A stretch of DNA of 64,000 nucleotides from Anthoceros angustus (Eukaryota > Streptophyta > Anthocerotopsida > Anthocerotales > Anthocerotaceae), in contig VJWM01000007.1 in assembly GCA_010909165.1 (NCBI GenBank), forward strand, positions 62,001 through 126,000. The letters run 5' to 3'. Shown here one piece after another: positions 41,880 to 53,300 of this stretch. The position numbers and the translations under genes were made by a program. A model generated the notes under the pieces. The model made no database searches. It had not been told where the DNA came from and saw nothing but the letters and a program-made list of their open reading frames with translations. Position 1 is the first letter of the stretch. Each line of letters opens with the position of its first letter.

Positions 41880-44520
41880 TTCACGATTACGAAGGGTGCG
41901 GGATTATGGCGAGTGGACGGCGTAGCAAGAAAGACTGGAAGCCGCCGACAACCCGGGATTGTGGTGAAGGCGAAGGCGCGGAAATCGGCGCCGACGAGAT
42001 GCGTTGCCGAATCTCCATTGCCGGTGAGCGTTTTTCAGGCATGTTGGTGTGAACCGAATCCATCTTTTCCGTGCTTTTTAACTCCATGCGGTGTTGGTGG
42101 GTCTCTGAATTCAGCAAAAGACAGCACCAAAGCGCATGGAGGAAGCAGGAGAAGAGTGGAATGTCTCGAGCAAAAGAAGAGCACCCATCCAATCCGCCGC
42201 CATACGTATGAGGAGACGGTACTCTGCGGAGACACACAAGCCAGTTGAGGAAAGCTGCGGCATTGGACAAAGAATGGTTTCTAACCTGCAAGTGAGCCAC
42301 AGGAAGATGGGGCAATATGGACACCCTTGTTGAAGTTGTGGGTTCTGAGCTACAGGGCTCACAATCAGCTCAAGAGCCGGATGGGTATTGTGGGCAAGTT
42401 TGGAGATGGACACATTGCATCCGGAGGTGCAAGTGCTCGCACATCAAGACCCTATGGCGTTGATAATTTGCACACCCGATGATTACAAGGTGTTCCTCTT
42501 GAGATAGATGGCTTTCAAGCGAGAAATGTGAACCAAAGGAGGCTGGCAATGCAATTTCGAGAAAGCCTACGCGGAAACAGTCGTGGCCACTTAGGCCTTC
42601 AAATTCACTTCGCACCTTTCCTCCCCATCCGATATCGACATTTCAACACTATTGTTTGCAGCCGTGAAGACTGTTCTCTGAGATGCCTCTGGGGTCATCA
42701 CAGTCTGATTAATCAGGAGGGAGATGTCTTCCGAAGAACAAGGCAGAGCCGAGTTCGCAATTGAGGACCAGTATCCTCCTCATGTTGATTCAGAGCCAGA
42801 GCTGGGCCCTTCCGACGAGGAAGATGGCCCTATACCAGATGTCCTCGGACAGTCGGATGCGGACGGGTCCGAAGGGGAAGATGCACAGAAGGAGGCGGAT
42901 ATCATCATGGACTTTGCGCTCGAACCTCCGGCAGCTCCTGTGCAAGCAGCACCTATGCCGGGACAGACCGACGAGGAGGGAGAGGGAGGCGCGCGCCCAT
43001 GCCATGCGTGAATTGGGCACCCCAAGTGTCTTGGTTTTGCCGCCGACAAGTCGAAGAAGGCGCGGCATGCCGGCGCCTGATGTGCCATGGGAAAGCGGCA
43101 CCCATGACATATGGAGACGCGGTCGAATCCGGGCCAACCAAGCATGTGGGAGTGGAACACCACGGCCGGGAGGAAGGGAGTGGGAACACATGCATGGCCG
43201 GGAGGAAGGGGTGGGCATGCACCGTCAGCAGCGGCGGGCGGCCAGATGGGCGCCGGCGCGCCCGATGTTAATGTGGTGCCCGAGTATCCTCGGATGTTAC
43301 ACTAAGGAAAGCACCTACCGCAGATGTGATCGAGCGAAGGGGAACCAAGCGCATACCATGGGGAGGAAGAAAGGCACAATGATGGGCGTGCCATCGCCAT
43401 CCAAGATATTCCTACACTTCATGTGTCGATCGATGAAGAAAGGTTGAGGCGTCGCGTTGGATGAGGATTATTTGAAGACTGAGAAGCCGCATATGGGAAG
43501 AAAGTGGTTCCAAACCGCTCGTTAAGCTGGAATACTTGAGACCTTCTTTCCGACTCGGATGCCCGGATCCGAAAAGTGGACGAGGCTTGGGCGAACTACC
43601 TAGCTGTGGTGATTTCAAAGGGAGAATCGAGGAAGGAGTCTTGCCTCACTTTGCATGATTGATCCGCGTAATGCAATGATATCAAGTCCTGGATTGGCGA
43701 GTTCGTGGCTAAAAATATGTGATGGGAGTGCTTGAGGAAACCATACATATGCGCTATCGACACCTTGCGGACATATATCACGGAAGGCAAGCCTCCGAGG
43801 ATTGAGGCTCATGTGTATTGTGGTCGACTATTCCGGAAATGAGAGTCTTAGCCATCGACCACAACACCATGTCCGACAAGAGGCGGAAGATGAATTTTAT
43901 TGAGCGGTGAGGTATTTGAGAGACGAGCTGCAAATCGCGAAGAGGGATGGTGTCAACATGACCATGAACTGGAAATTCAACTTGTACAAGGTGCTTGGAC
44001 GATCGGCGGACGAAGGCCGAGAGGACGATAAAGAACAAGGTAGACAACAGGACCCACATTCTATGCATCTCGAAGTTGGAAGGCAAAGTGTGGGCGAATG
44101 TGGACAAGATATTCAGCAAGTGGGAGTCCATGGAGTTGCCGGAATAGGCGAAACATGTTGCAGCAGGCACAAGCAAGAAGAGCAAGGGCAAACGTAAAGT
44201 CACTGATGACCCGAAGGCAGGGGATGGCGCATTGTTAAAGCCTAAAGAGATGCAAGGCAAGCCTTGGAGGAGTTTTCAAGGCATCCCACAGGAAAGTGGG
44301 CAACAAATGTTGATAAGTGCAAGAGAAGGTTTTGACGGGCTTCGGACCTCAATGGGATGGCGAAGGAAATCACCCGAGGAAGAAGTTTCATGTGATTCGT
44401 GGCGATGGCCAAGCACTTGGGGTGTGACTCATTCGACCAAGTCCGGCAAGAATATCCTCAACACTCTGGACGAGGTCATCGCAAGATTTCAAACGGCGTT
44501 TGAGGGAAAGGTAGGTGTCT
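41880..44520 (+). pseudogene. N-terminal region of the transposon's plus-strand gene
   Basis: Broken plus-strand frames include GLWRVDGVARKTGSRRQPG with KAKARKSAPTRC (about 41,895-42,000), an acidic stretch MSSEEQGRAEF through PSDEEDGPIPDV (42,724-42,990), DEAWANYLAVVISKGESRKE (about 43,575), SWIGEFVAKN and TYITEGKPPRIEAHV (about 43,690-43,820), and VNMTMNWKFNLYKVLGRSAD (about 43,955). No family is recognised for this part. Direction and position suggest it belongs to the same gene as the methyltransferase domain downstream. GC-rich insert-like patches at 43,000-43,270 and 44,570-44,830 interrupt it. Confidence 0.45.
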
Positions 44521-44904
44521 TTATCCTCTCCATTCATTAGCAGAGAGAGGGCATGCCGCACTGCTCTCTTGCTTTTGAGAGCCGGGCCGGGGGCCGGCAT
44601 GCGCCCGTCATTCGAACGGAGTACGAGGGCCGCCGGCCGGGCGCGGCATGCGGCCCCGGCTCCGCCGCCGTTGCGAATGGAGGCATGGGCGCCCGGCCGG
44701 CGCCCGTCCAGATTCTCCAAGTGTGATAGACTTGAGGACTCTAATGGGGCGCGCCATCGCCTCTCCATTCGAGAAGGTCTCAGAATGGCGACGGGGGCGC
44801 CGCATGCGGCGCCGATCATTGCTCTTCCAAGATATGCCTTTGTCCCGTGAATGTCCTTCCATTGAATGTCCGTCGTTATATTGACATAATCTTTTGTCGT
44901 GCAA

Positions 44905-46056
44905 GTAAAGGATGTGGATGACTGAAGAAACTACGGACGCTTTTCAAGCTTTTGTGCTTGAAGTGCACACTTGGAAAGGCTTGGAGGAGGAGCAGAGGGC
45001 TATGGCGGACATGGACATGGAAGGCCTGCAATCTTTCACATTCGGCAACAGAGAATATTGTGAAGTACCGAGGTTATGGCAAGGGATATCGTTGACATGA
45101 GGGGCTTCTGGATTCGAAATACACATTGATGGTCATGGATGTGCCCGAGGATTTAACAAGGGAAAACATGATGTCACTATGGGCTTCGGTAGTACGGTTT
45201 TCCATGCTTTCCATGATATGACAAGTTGCGATGAGATACGGATGATAGTCATGCACGGTGTGGAGGAGCACCACACGGTGAGGGAGGCAATGCGGAAGTG
45301 GTGGTGCAGAGGGAGGTTGGTGTTGTGTATGGGACAAGACTAATATGCGAGCGACCTAGGGGCTACGACCTGGAATACAACGATTGGGTGGGGCTTAACA
45401 TCGCAGTTGGCCAAAATTTCCATGCTCCCCAATAATGTCCAGGTTCCTTCAACAACGACGACGTCATTGGGCATGACATCGTGAAGAAGTTATACACATC
45501 CCTCGATAAGCTGGTGGTGTGCGTATCGAGGCCATTGGGCACTGATGAGAATCATCAAAAACTTCTCGAAGGAGGAGATTGGATTTTAGACGCGTGTGCA
45601 GGAAGTGGATCGACAACGATGGCTGCTCTCCTATGCGGTCGGAATTGCATTGCTGTGGATGTGGACAAACGCTGCGCAGAGTTCATACATCAGAGGATCC
45701 ATGGATATGAAGTTTTGCCGGACGCCGATGAGGAGTTGACCCACGAGCCTCACCGCCGGGGTCCAACTCAGTTCTGGGCTAAAGAAGTGACATTGTCGGA
45801 AAAAGGTTTGTCACAAGCTCAAGTTGTTTCTTTGGGGTCTTCCGGGAGGAAAGCGCCAGAGATCCTTGACGTTGGGCAGCAAACATTGGACACGGTGTGG
45901 CCTCCAATGACAAGCCATCGGGTTGTGGAGGTGGCTCCTCGGACACAGAAATATCATGGAGGAGAACACAACTTTGAAGACCAGATCATGCGCGTCAAGA
46001 CCGTAGAAGTAGTCATGGATAGCGTGTGGCGGTGCCTGAGTCCAGCCTTGTTTTGA
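44905..46056 (+). pseudogene. Beta-class amino DNA methyltransferase domain, frameshifted
   Basis: Predicted N6-adenine or N4-cytosine DNA methyltransferase using S-adenosylmethionine. In order: LQSFTFGNREYCEVPR (about 45,030), the strand LMVMDVPED (motif IV position, D-V-P-E at 45,138-45,149), FHAFHDMTSCDEIRMIVMHG (about 45,200-45,260), WDKTNMRA, DVIGHDIVKKLYTSLDKLVV (about 45,460-45,520) and motif I, DACAGSGSTTMAALLCGRN (45,589-45,645), followed by CIAVDVDKRCAEFI. Motif IV before motif I is the beta-class order. At least two frameshifts separate motif IV from motif I. The last 191-residue frame (45,481-46,056) is intact and ends in a tail with no known domain. DVPE differs from the usual (D/N/S)PP(Y/F/W), so activity is doubtful even if frames were whole. 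Confidence 0.65.
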
Positions 46057-46389
46057 CGTGCAGTAGGTACTTTTTCTTTTCATGGGTTGAAAGTTTTATG
46101 TGTAACGATTTGCGAGCGGCGCGGCATGCGCGCCTTCACCTTCAAAAGCCTTTAACGGCTTACGTCCAAAACGCCTATTTCCCGAAGGCAACCACCATAA
46201 CTAGAGGCGTATTTCTCGAACTAATGCAGTGAAATTGCATTGAGATGACATAACACCCATCCCCTTAGAATCAAATCATGCTTAATCATGCATTATAGGT
46301 ACTGTCAAGATTTGAACATGAGGGTTTCTGATTTGCGGAAGAGGGTTTGTATATTCAGCCGCTTCAAATATTATGGTGTTAAAAGCAAG

Positions 46390-48350
46390 GTCCGGAGGAG
46401 CTCCGGAGAAGGTCCGGAGGAGGACCTGTGGAGACAAGAAAGGCAAGTTCGAAGGAGTGGATCGAATTCTAAGGTTGACACGCGACGGTGGCATGGGGAC
46501 AACGACATAGGAGGCCAGGCCATGACTTAGAGCCGTTGCAGGCGGTGTAGCGCTGAGTCACGATCCGAGGACAGGCACACAAGAAGGTGGCGGGCGTGAA
46601 AGTGAAAAAATGGGTCCAAACCCATGGGGAAAGGGAGGCTGATAGGTCAAAGGGTGCTCGGTTTCCTGCGAATGGTATGGTCATTACTTAGATAACAAGC
46701 GGTATGGAATGCTAGAAGGAACCACGAACATGGAATTTCTTTGCGGTCAGTAGCGGGCGATTCGTGTCAGAATTAGATGTGAGGCGGGAAAATATGTCAA
46801 CCCCGAGATGCGAGGCCAATTGCAGGGACAACGTGGGAAATGACAGCGTTGTTGAATGATATAGAGTTGGAAAAGGATCGTGATCTTGTGGCCTTCCCGA
46901 GGAGGAGGATAGTGGGAATGGGAGAATCCATCGAGATGGATAGTAGGGCAAAGGATGTGAGGAGGCAAGGCATGAGGGTCACAGAAGGGGAACCCGCCGA
47001 TGGTGGTGGAAAACAAGTGACAACGAATGTGCAGGAAGGTAGGAGGAATGGCAGGGGAGAACAGGGCAATAGTAAAATCCAAGAAGGGCAGGCACATAAC
47101 CATAGCAACGGTCGACCATGGGAGGACGCGACGTCGATTGAGGTGGTAGGCAAGGGAGCACACAAGCAACCGGCAAACAAGAGAGGGCTGCGAGCGGCAA
47201 AAGAAGGAAACGCCATCGGAAGGCAGGTAAGGGCAACGCGGCTGACACCATTGACGATAGCAAGGGCGATGATGTAGTGGTCCCAACAACCTTAGGAACG
47301 AGTGTGTTTGGGGCAGGAACGGGCATTGGTCATGTTCGTGGAGGGAGAAACATAGTGGCTGTGGGTGGCTGGGCGAAAACGGGGCCAACAAAGAACATGT
47401 TGGGGAGTGCGGCGTCACCATCAAGTGAGAGGTGTGCCACGTCTCTTCGTAGTATGGGGCCAGGTACATATGGAGGGAATGGCAGTATCCAGCGAACACC
47501 AAGGTAGGTTGTGGCGCAACAAGATGGTCAGGAGGAAGAAGAAAGGCCAGCCGGGGGGGAGCATGGGGTCACCACATGTGTGCCCAATGCTGTAAAACAA
47601 ACGTTGCCCTCGATGGGGGCATGCGGAAAAGGGAGGCTAGTGACAGAAATGAGACATCTATCCAGGGGATTCGAGCAGCATGCAATTGGTAGGTTGACGA
47701 CGTCACCGCATGGTGACAAGGAGGAAGAAACAGGGAGGTGGAGGAAGAGGACCTAGATGACAACGAGCTCGTGCCAAACTTTGTACCTGACACATACCTA
47801 ACAGAGTCTGAGGCCGAGAGCATGGACCTGCACAGTGGGGCTCCAGTAGAGGTGATGCAAGTTGTAGAGAAGGGAGGAGGCCGGAAGAGGAATGCTCCAC
47901 CGAATGGGGAGGAAGAATAACACTACGAGGTCAGGTCTTGAAGCGGTTTCGACAGTGACAAAGCAGGTGGCGAAGTGGCTAAACAAACCAGAGAGAAGGC
48001 CGCGAATGTAAGCATGCAAATTGCAATTTCTGGTTGCCCGATTCTCTACGTTGAGGGCCAAGGGCCATAGGTATGTCGCTGTGTATGCAGCAATTGCATA
48101 ATACCTACACCACAGGAGGAGAAACACAGGTACATGATGGTAGAAAAATGGCCGCAGACCAAAAGAGGAAGGGGAAGGCCAAAATTGCAAGTCGTGCGGA
48201 AGGTCAAGAGTTTCTAGCAATTTCCTACGATGTGGAGTAGGCATGGCATGTACCATGTACTAGGCGAGGAGCCAGCACCTACAACCCCACTTCACGGCCC
48301 AACGAGAGGAGGGGCACGTGAAACGCTTTGGGCGCTAGGATGAACCGGCA
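46390..48350 (+). other. Unassigned hydrophilic ORF region
   Basis: Plus frames such as 46,840-47,277 (MTALLNDIELEKDRDLVAFP, then many Gly, Arg and Lys) and 47,738-47,920 (DLDDNELVPNFVPDTYLTES) look like spaced remnants of a charged, possibly gag-like protein. The long minus ORF 46,747-47,502 is the antisense shadow. No domain was recognised. Confidence 0.3.
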
Positions 48351-49990
48351 TGTGTAGCATGCATTAAAAAACCATTATGTTGTATTTTGGACCGTATGGG
48401 TTTGAAAGAATAGAAACATTATACGGGTGATGCATACAAGGGTACGGTACACGGGTGACGTATAAGGCACTGCACAAAATACGGTGCACAAAAATACACC
48501 TAAAATATGCAGACCAGGGTGAGCGTATTGCAAAAATGAGTACGAAAATACGACACAAAAAATACACTACCTAAATATGTAAAGGTCACATATAGGTATT
48601 AGAATAATCACATCGGGGAATACGTGTATGAAAGCATATATATATAATACAAGTACAGCCAGTACACGTATTACAATAATGGCACAGGCAAAATACGGAA
48701 GTACAAGCAACAACGGTTAAGCTAGATGGAGAGGAGGTTCGGTACCAAGCCTGCAAAACTATAACAAGAGACGATGTAACACTTTGGTTATTGCAATTAT
48801 GTTGAAATTTAGAGAGGGGACACATACCACCTCTCACAACATTGCAACATACTTCAACAAGACTGTAACAAGGTGGAGGGTTGGTTTTCCAACCTAACTA
48901 TAACAAGGGGCCCCAAAAGTGTAAGAAGACCCCAAGATTTTAACATAATTGCAACAAGGGGGAGTCCAAATCTTAACATAAAGTGTAACATGGCTGCCCT
49001 TTTCTAGTAGGGACAAGAGGAGTCAAGTCAACGTCATGACTCCCGGGAGGATTGACCAGATGAGGGTCAATGTGATCACCACCATCATCCGGCAAACATA
49101 TAGCGGATATATATTTATCACGCTACGTCGTGAGTTTTTGGAGGAGATCATTCGAGGAAGTGTCTCGATGTAAAAATCTTCATCAGAATTAGAATATGCA
49201 TGTAAATGGTAATTCTGCAGAGAACTATTATAAATTGTGTTTTCTAAATCTTCAATGCATTTAATTAAACGATTGAGACAAAAAAGAAGCAATGATAATT
49301 GTTGAATTGTGGCCTTATGATCTAGTTCTGCATCTAACTTGATGGATTCTACAATTGGCTGTAGGAAATTGGTGTTAGTGGAAGCAGTAGACCAGCAAAA
49401 ATGTTTGGGAGATGTTAGAGTGCAAGTATAATTGATTCTACTTGTGAGTAGCTAAAACGAGAAAGTAGATCTCTTCTAGCAAGCTTGATCAATTGTCCTT
49501 GTTCCTTGATTTTCTGATTTGATTATAATAGCTCCAATGTAGTTGCTAATAATCTTAGAATCTGCTTCAACTTGATCTCTAATGTGCTTAGCATTGATGA
49601 TGTTTGGTCGTTTCTCCTTTGTTGCAGTCTTGGATCTCTTTCTATTCTCTTGTCTACCAGGATTTGAGAAATCCATAGTACATAGACAAGAGAAATATAC
49701 ATCAAGTGTGCATTATAAATGTATGAAATAAAGCATAATGAAATTGCCGCCAAATTGAAGGCCTCCTTGGAGAATAAGCTCCATATAAATGATCTAGAAT
49801 AGAAAATGCATAGCACGATTGATGCCTCAAAGGATGGCAAACAATATGCTTGAAAATCTGAGCCGAATCTCTCATACCATGATGAAAATCATGCACACAT
49901 ATTTGCACAAAAGCTTGTTGCATTGCATAATAAAAGTACATGCCTTGATATAGGCAAGGTGGTTATAACCGTAAGTGGTTATAACCAATA
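48351..49990. other. AT-rich intergenic; no gene recognised
   Basis: 48,420-48,560 has recurring 'atacgg' and 'aaaatacac' phrases, and 48,780-49,010 has loosely repeated 'gcaacaaggggg' / 'taacaaggtgg' phrases. A charged minus frame at 49,476-49,676 (NPGRQENRKRSKTATKEKRP) matches no family I know. Confidence 0.4.
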
Positions 49991-49997
49991 AATAGTT

Positions 49998-50261
49998 GTA
50001 ACTAATATAACAACTAACTACCTAAATAACTAAATAAAAGGAACTACTTAGTGCCCTATAATTAATTAATATTTAATTCTAGACGTCCTAGTGAATAGTG
50101 CCCTATTAGGTATATATTTCATCAGGTCCGTCCTCGCGCTCCTCTCGGGTAAGGCTCCAATTGTCTTAGGGTCCTGTGAGAACTTACATAACATTCCTCT
50201 ACCAGCTCGAGGTTGTTGTAGGCCCAATGGCGGCCATAGACCTACTGAAGGTGTATGTTGT
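49998..50261. repeat. 264-bp direct repeat, left copy
   Basis: Matches 55,968-56,228 closely, from 'gtaactaatataacaactaa' through 'cctcgcgctcctctcggg' to 'gcggccatagacc'. The GC-richer half is minus-strand coding in the right copy (VYGRHWAYNNLELVEECY), so this is a duplicated gene end plus flank. It cannot be read as a simple LTR. Confidence 0.85.
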
Positions 50262-50329
50262 TGTGGACAGGAGAAAACTATGGACTCCCCCTTAGGAAGG
50301 TAATAGATAGTTTTTTTTGTGGTTTTCGT

Positions 50330-53300
50330 TAGTGTTTGGGTAGGAAATAAGGCGGAAAAAGGGAAATAAGGTTGAATAGGGGAATAGCGATGACCAGGCG
50401 ATGGGTGAGCCTCGGATGTGCCACCCCGAACTAAACTCCGGAGTAGGCCACTCCGGACTTAACTCCGGAGTACAACGCGGTAAGTCCACTGGAAAAGGTA
50501 ACTTTGGAAAAGGGTGGAGCGACAGGCAAGGGGCCAATGACCCAGTGTGCAGTCTTTGAGAGGAGGACGGGCATGCGAGACCGTACGTAGGGTGCCGGGC
50601 CGCTATAGGCAGACAACCACCGACCCAGGACATGCGCCAAGAAGGCGCGCGGGGCTAGAGTACACGATGCGGGACTGCAGCGATTCTTGGCGCGAGGACG
50701 TCTTCCTGCTTGCATTACTGTAACGCGCCGACACCGAGAGAAGGCCATTCTCGACCGACTTCTCGGCTAGCCATTTCTGGCTTTTCGCACCAGCATCCCG
50801 CTCCGGCACCTTCTCTTCCGACGCCCAAGCGTATCGCCGAGCGGCCATCGCCTTCAAACTGCGCACTCATCGCTTCGGAACTTAGCGGGAGCATCCTTGC
50901 CTACCATCCCTCAGCAGCGGACCAGCCAGAGCGCAAGCATGGGACCGAAGAAGGCGGCGGAGGTCTGGGAGCCCTGGCGCTTGGTAGAAAGAACATCGTC
51001 ACAAGGCACTACCCAGATTTCGGCCCCTGGCTGGTTGAGGCGAAGGAGCTGGTGTAGAAGTGGCACCTAGATATTTTCCAGGCAGTATGGACTTTTGATA
51101 GCGTGGTGTTGGTCCGGGAATACGCCCGAAAGATGTTGGCGGCGGCCACCAAGTCCGTCCGCTCCAAGAGCTTGCGAGAGGACATGAGGAGGTGGACTGT
51201 GGAGGTCCTTAGGGCGGTCTATGATCGCCCAGTGGAGGAAGTAGGGGGCGTAACGCCGGAGCCCCTAAAGGTGAAGGGGAAGGTGGAGGCCGCTAAGGTG
51301 GCGCTCTTGAGGCCGGGGACGTAGCGGTCCTCTAACGAATGGCTCATGTCGGACCTACTGGACCGATGAGTGAGGGCAGTGGCGAAGATTATCATGCACT
51401 GGAACATGCTCACCAAGGTAGACCACCTTGGTGACAATCTGCTGGTTTTCTTGCACACCCTTCAGAGGGGCAAGAGGGTGGATTGGGGGCGGATCATCTT
51501 CGCCCGTATTGCTCAGGAGTCGAGGAAGTTGAGGAACCAGAGGCCACCCCGTCGGCGTTGTCCCTGCTCATATCGCCATGTGGGGACACCTCAACCCATA
51601 CGGCCGCCTCCCGAGCAGGTCGACGCCAGAGGCGGAGTGGGAGGAAAGAGCACAGGAACCGGAGGGCCGGTCGCCCAAGGCAAGGCACACTCAGGAGGAC
51701 GACGACTGGGAGGGAATTCCTGACTCCATACGCCTGGAGCGGACCCCCTCTCCACTAAGGGAAGTATGGGAGGATATTCCCGCTTCCCTTCTCTTGGTTC
51801 CTCCGCCAGAACGGCCATCCCCAGAGGCTACTACGACGTGGATGGAGATGGTGGCACCCCACAATCTACTACTCCGGTCCAGCCATGCCTCGACGGACTG
51901 TGAGGGAAGCAAAGAAACGGCACCCACTTCCACCGCCCCAAGGACAGCTCCGGTACCCTTACCCTTGCCAACGGAGTGGCAGGAGGCGGAAGAGGTAGTG
52001 AGGAGGGCGAAACGCGATGCAAATTCTGTTGCCCAAGGGCCATCAAAGGGACCTTCAAGAACTCCACCCCGAGCCGCAAGATCGGCCCCCATCTTCATTA
52101 CGAGGGAAAACGGGCCAGCTCCTATTCCCTCACCACCTCTCGACCCTGCCCAAGGCGGGCAACCCAGGAGTTAGCGGCCAAGAGAGCCAAGGAGGGAAGC
52201 GGCTCAACACCCGGATCCAGACAGGGACCTAAGGGTCTGATTGGGTCCGAGTCCCTAATCCGGACTCACTCGAGATGCGGTATGGCGGTCTGAACGACCG
52301 AGATGCCTACGCCCGACGGACTTCTCGGGGGTCTCACCGGTAGCCGGTAGTGGAGGAGACACGGCGAGTTTGGCAACCATCATGGGCCAGCATACTGGGG
52401 TCTGCAGGGGTGAGAGAAGACCCAGGTGGGGAGCCACCCGAAGACGCAGGGCGAACGGTGGAGCCTCGGTCAGGCGGAGGCAGACGGTACGCAAGAGGAA
52501 GCGGAGTCCTCGGCTAGGGTCGAGGAGGAGAAGCGCCCACGGCAAACGGAGGCAAGGTCCGCCAGCGGCAGACTAGGAGTGCTCTGAAGATAGCGGTGAA
52601 GCACGCCAAGAGGCGAGTGCGCACCGGAGGATCTGCAGAAAGTGCGAGGAGGCGAGGAAGAACGTCGAGGTGAAGGCCAAAGAATTGGTGGAGGCAGGGA
52701 GAAGCCAGCTAGGTGTTGGAGGCTCGGCTGAAGAGGCAGAGAGGCGAGGTCATAGACCGATAATGACCACTACCGCCGGATGATGGGAACCGTGGAGGGA
52801 GGCGGCGGGGGCAGCACAGCAAGCGGGCGACAGTAGCGAGCAAGCGTGGAGTGGCCGTGGAGGAGATGGAAGCAAGCACCAAGGAGATGGGGGACCTCCG
52901 GCATACAGCTCAAGATTTGGATGGCGCCAAGAGTTAGAAGGCCGAAGAGACTGGAGGCTGCGCCCGGAAGTAGAAGGAGGAGGACTCCTCCAAGGAGCAA
53001 TTGAGGATCATAGCGGGAGATAGAGCGACTCCAGCTCTGAGGGCGGAGAGAAACGCCGTATAGCGAGGCGTCACCGAGCCGGAAAGAGAGATGACGATAG
53101 GCGTGCGGAGGTTGCACAGGCGGTTGGAGCGGATATGCGGCCTGAAGGAAAGATGGCAAAGGCGGGAGGCTCGGGGAGGAGCAGATCGCGATCCGCCTAC
53201 TGAGCGGAGGCGGAACTACAGTCTATGGTAGGAAAAGCTTAGTAGAGGCTGGCAGCCGAGAGGAGGCCCAGCGAGGAGGCAACGACTCTAGGGTGTGAGC

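Larger units (their letters stand above)
36229..46380. mobile_element. Decayed DNA transposon with 32-bp inverted repeats
   Basis: A perfect 32-bp inverted pair, starting 'aacaccataatatttgaagc' on the left (36,229-36,260) and as its reverse complement on the right (46,349-46,380), encloses about 10.15 kb. Flanks read 'aaaa' on both sides, a possible 4-bp target duplication in a direct-repeat array. Inside are a DUF7869-type transposon gene (minus) and a DNA methyltransferase gene (plus), transcribed in opposite directions from a region near 41,000-41,900. GC-rich GCATGC clusters lie between them. Both genes are broken by several frameshifts. The element type is inferred: DUF7869 proteins occur in Plavaka-like and related eukaryotic DNA transposons. 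Confidence 0.65.

Noticed and set aside
46747-47502. 251-codon minus-strand ORF rich in Pro, Ser, Cys and His
   Set aside because: It is antisense to a charged plus-strand frame and shows only composition bias.
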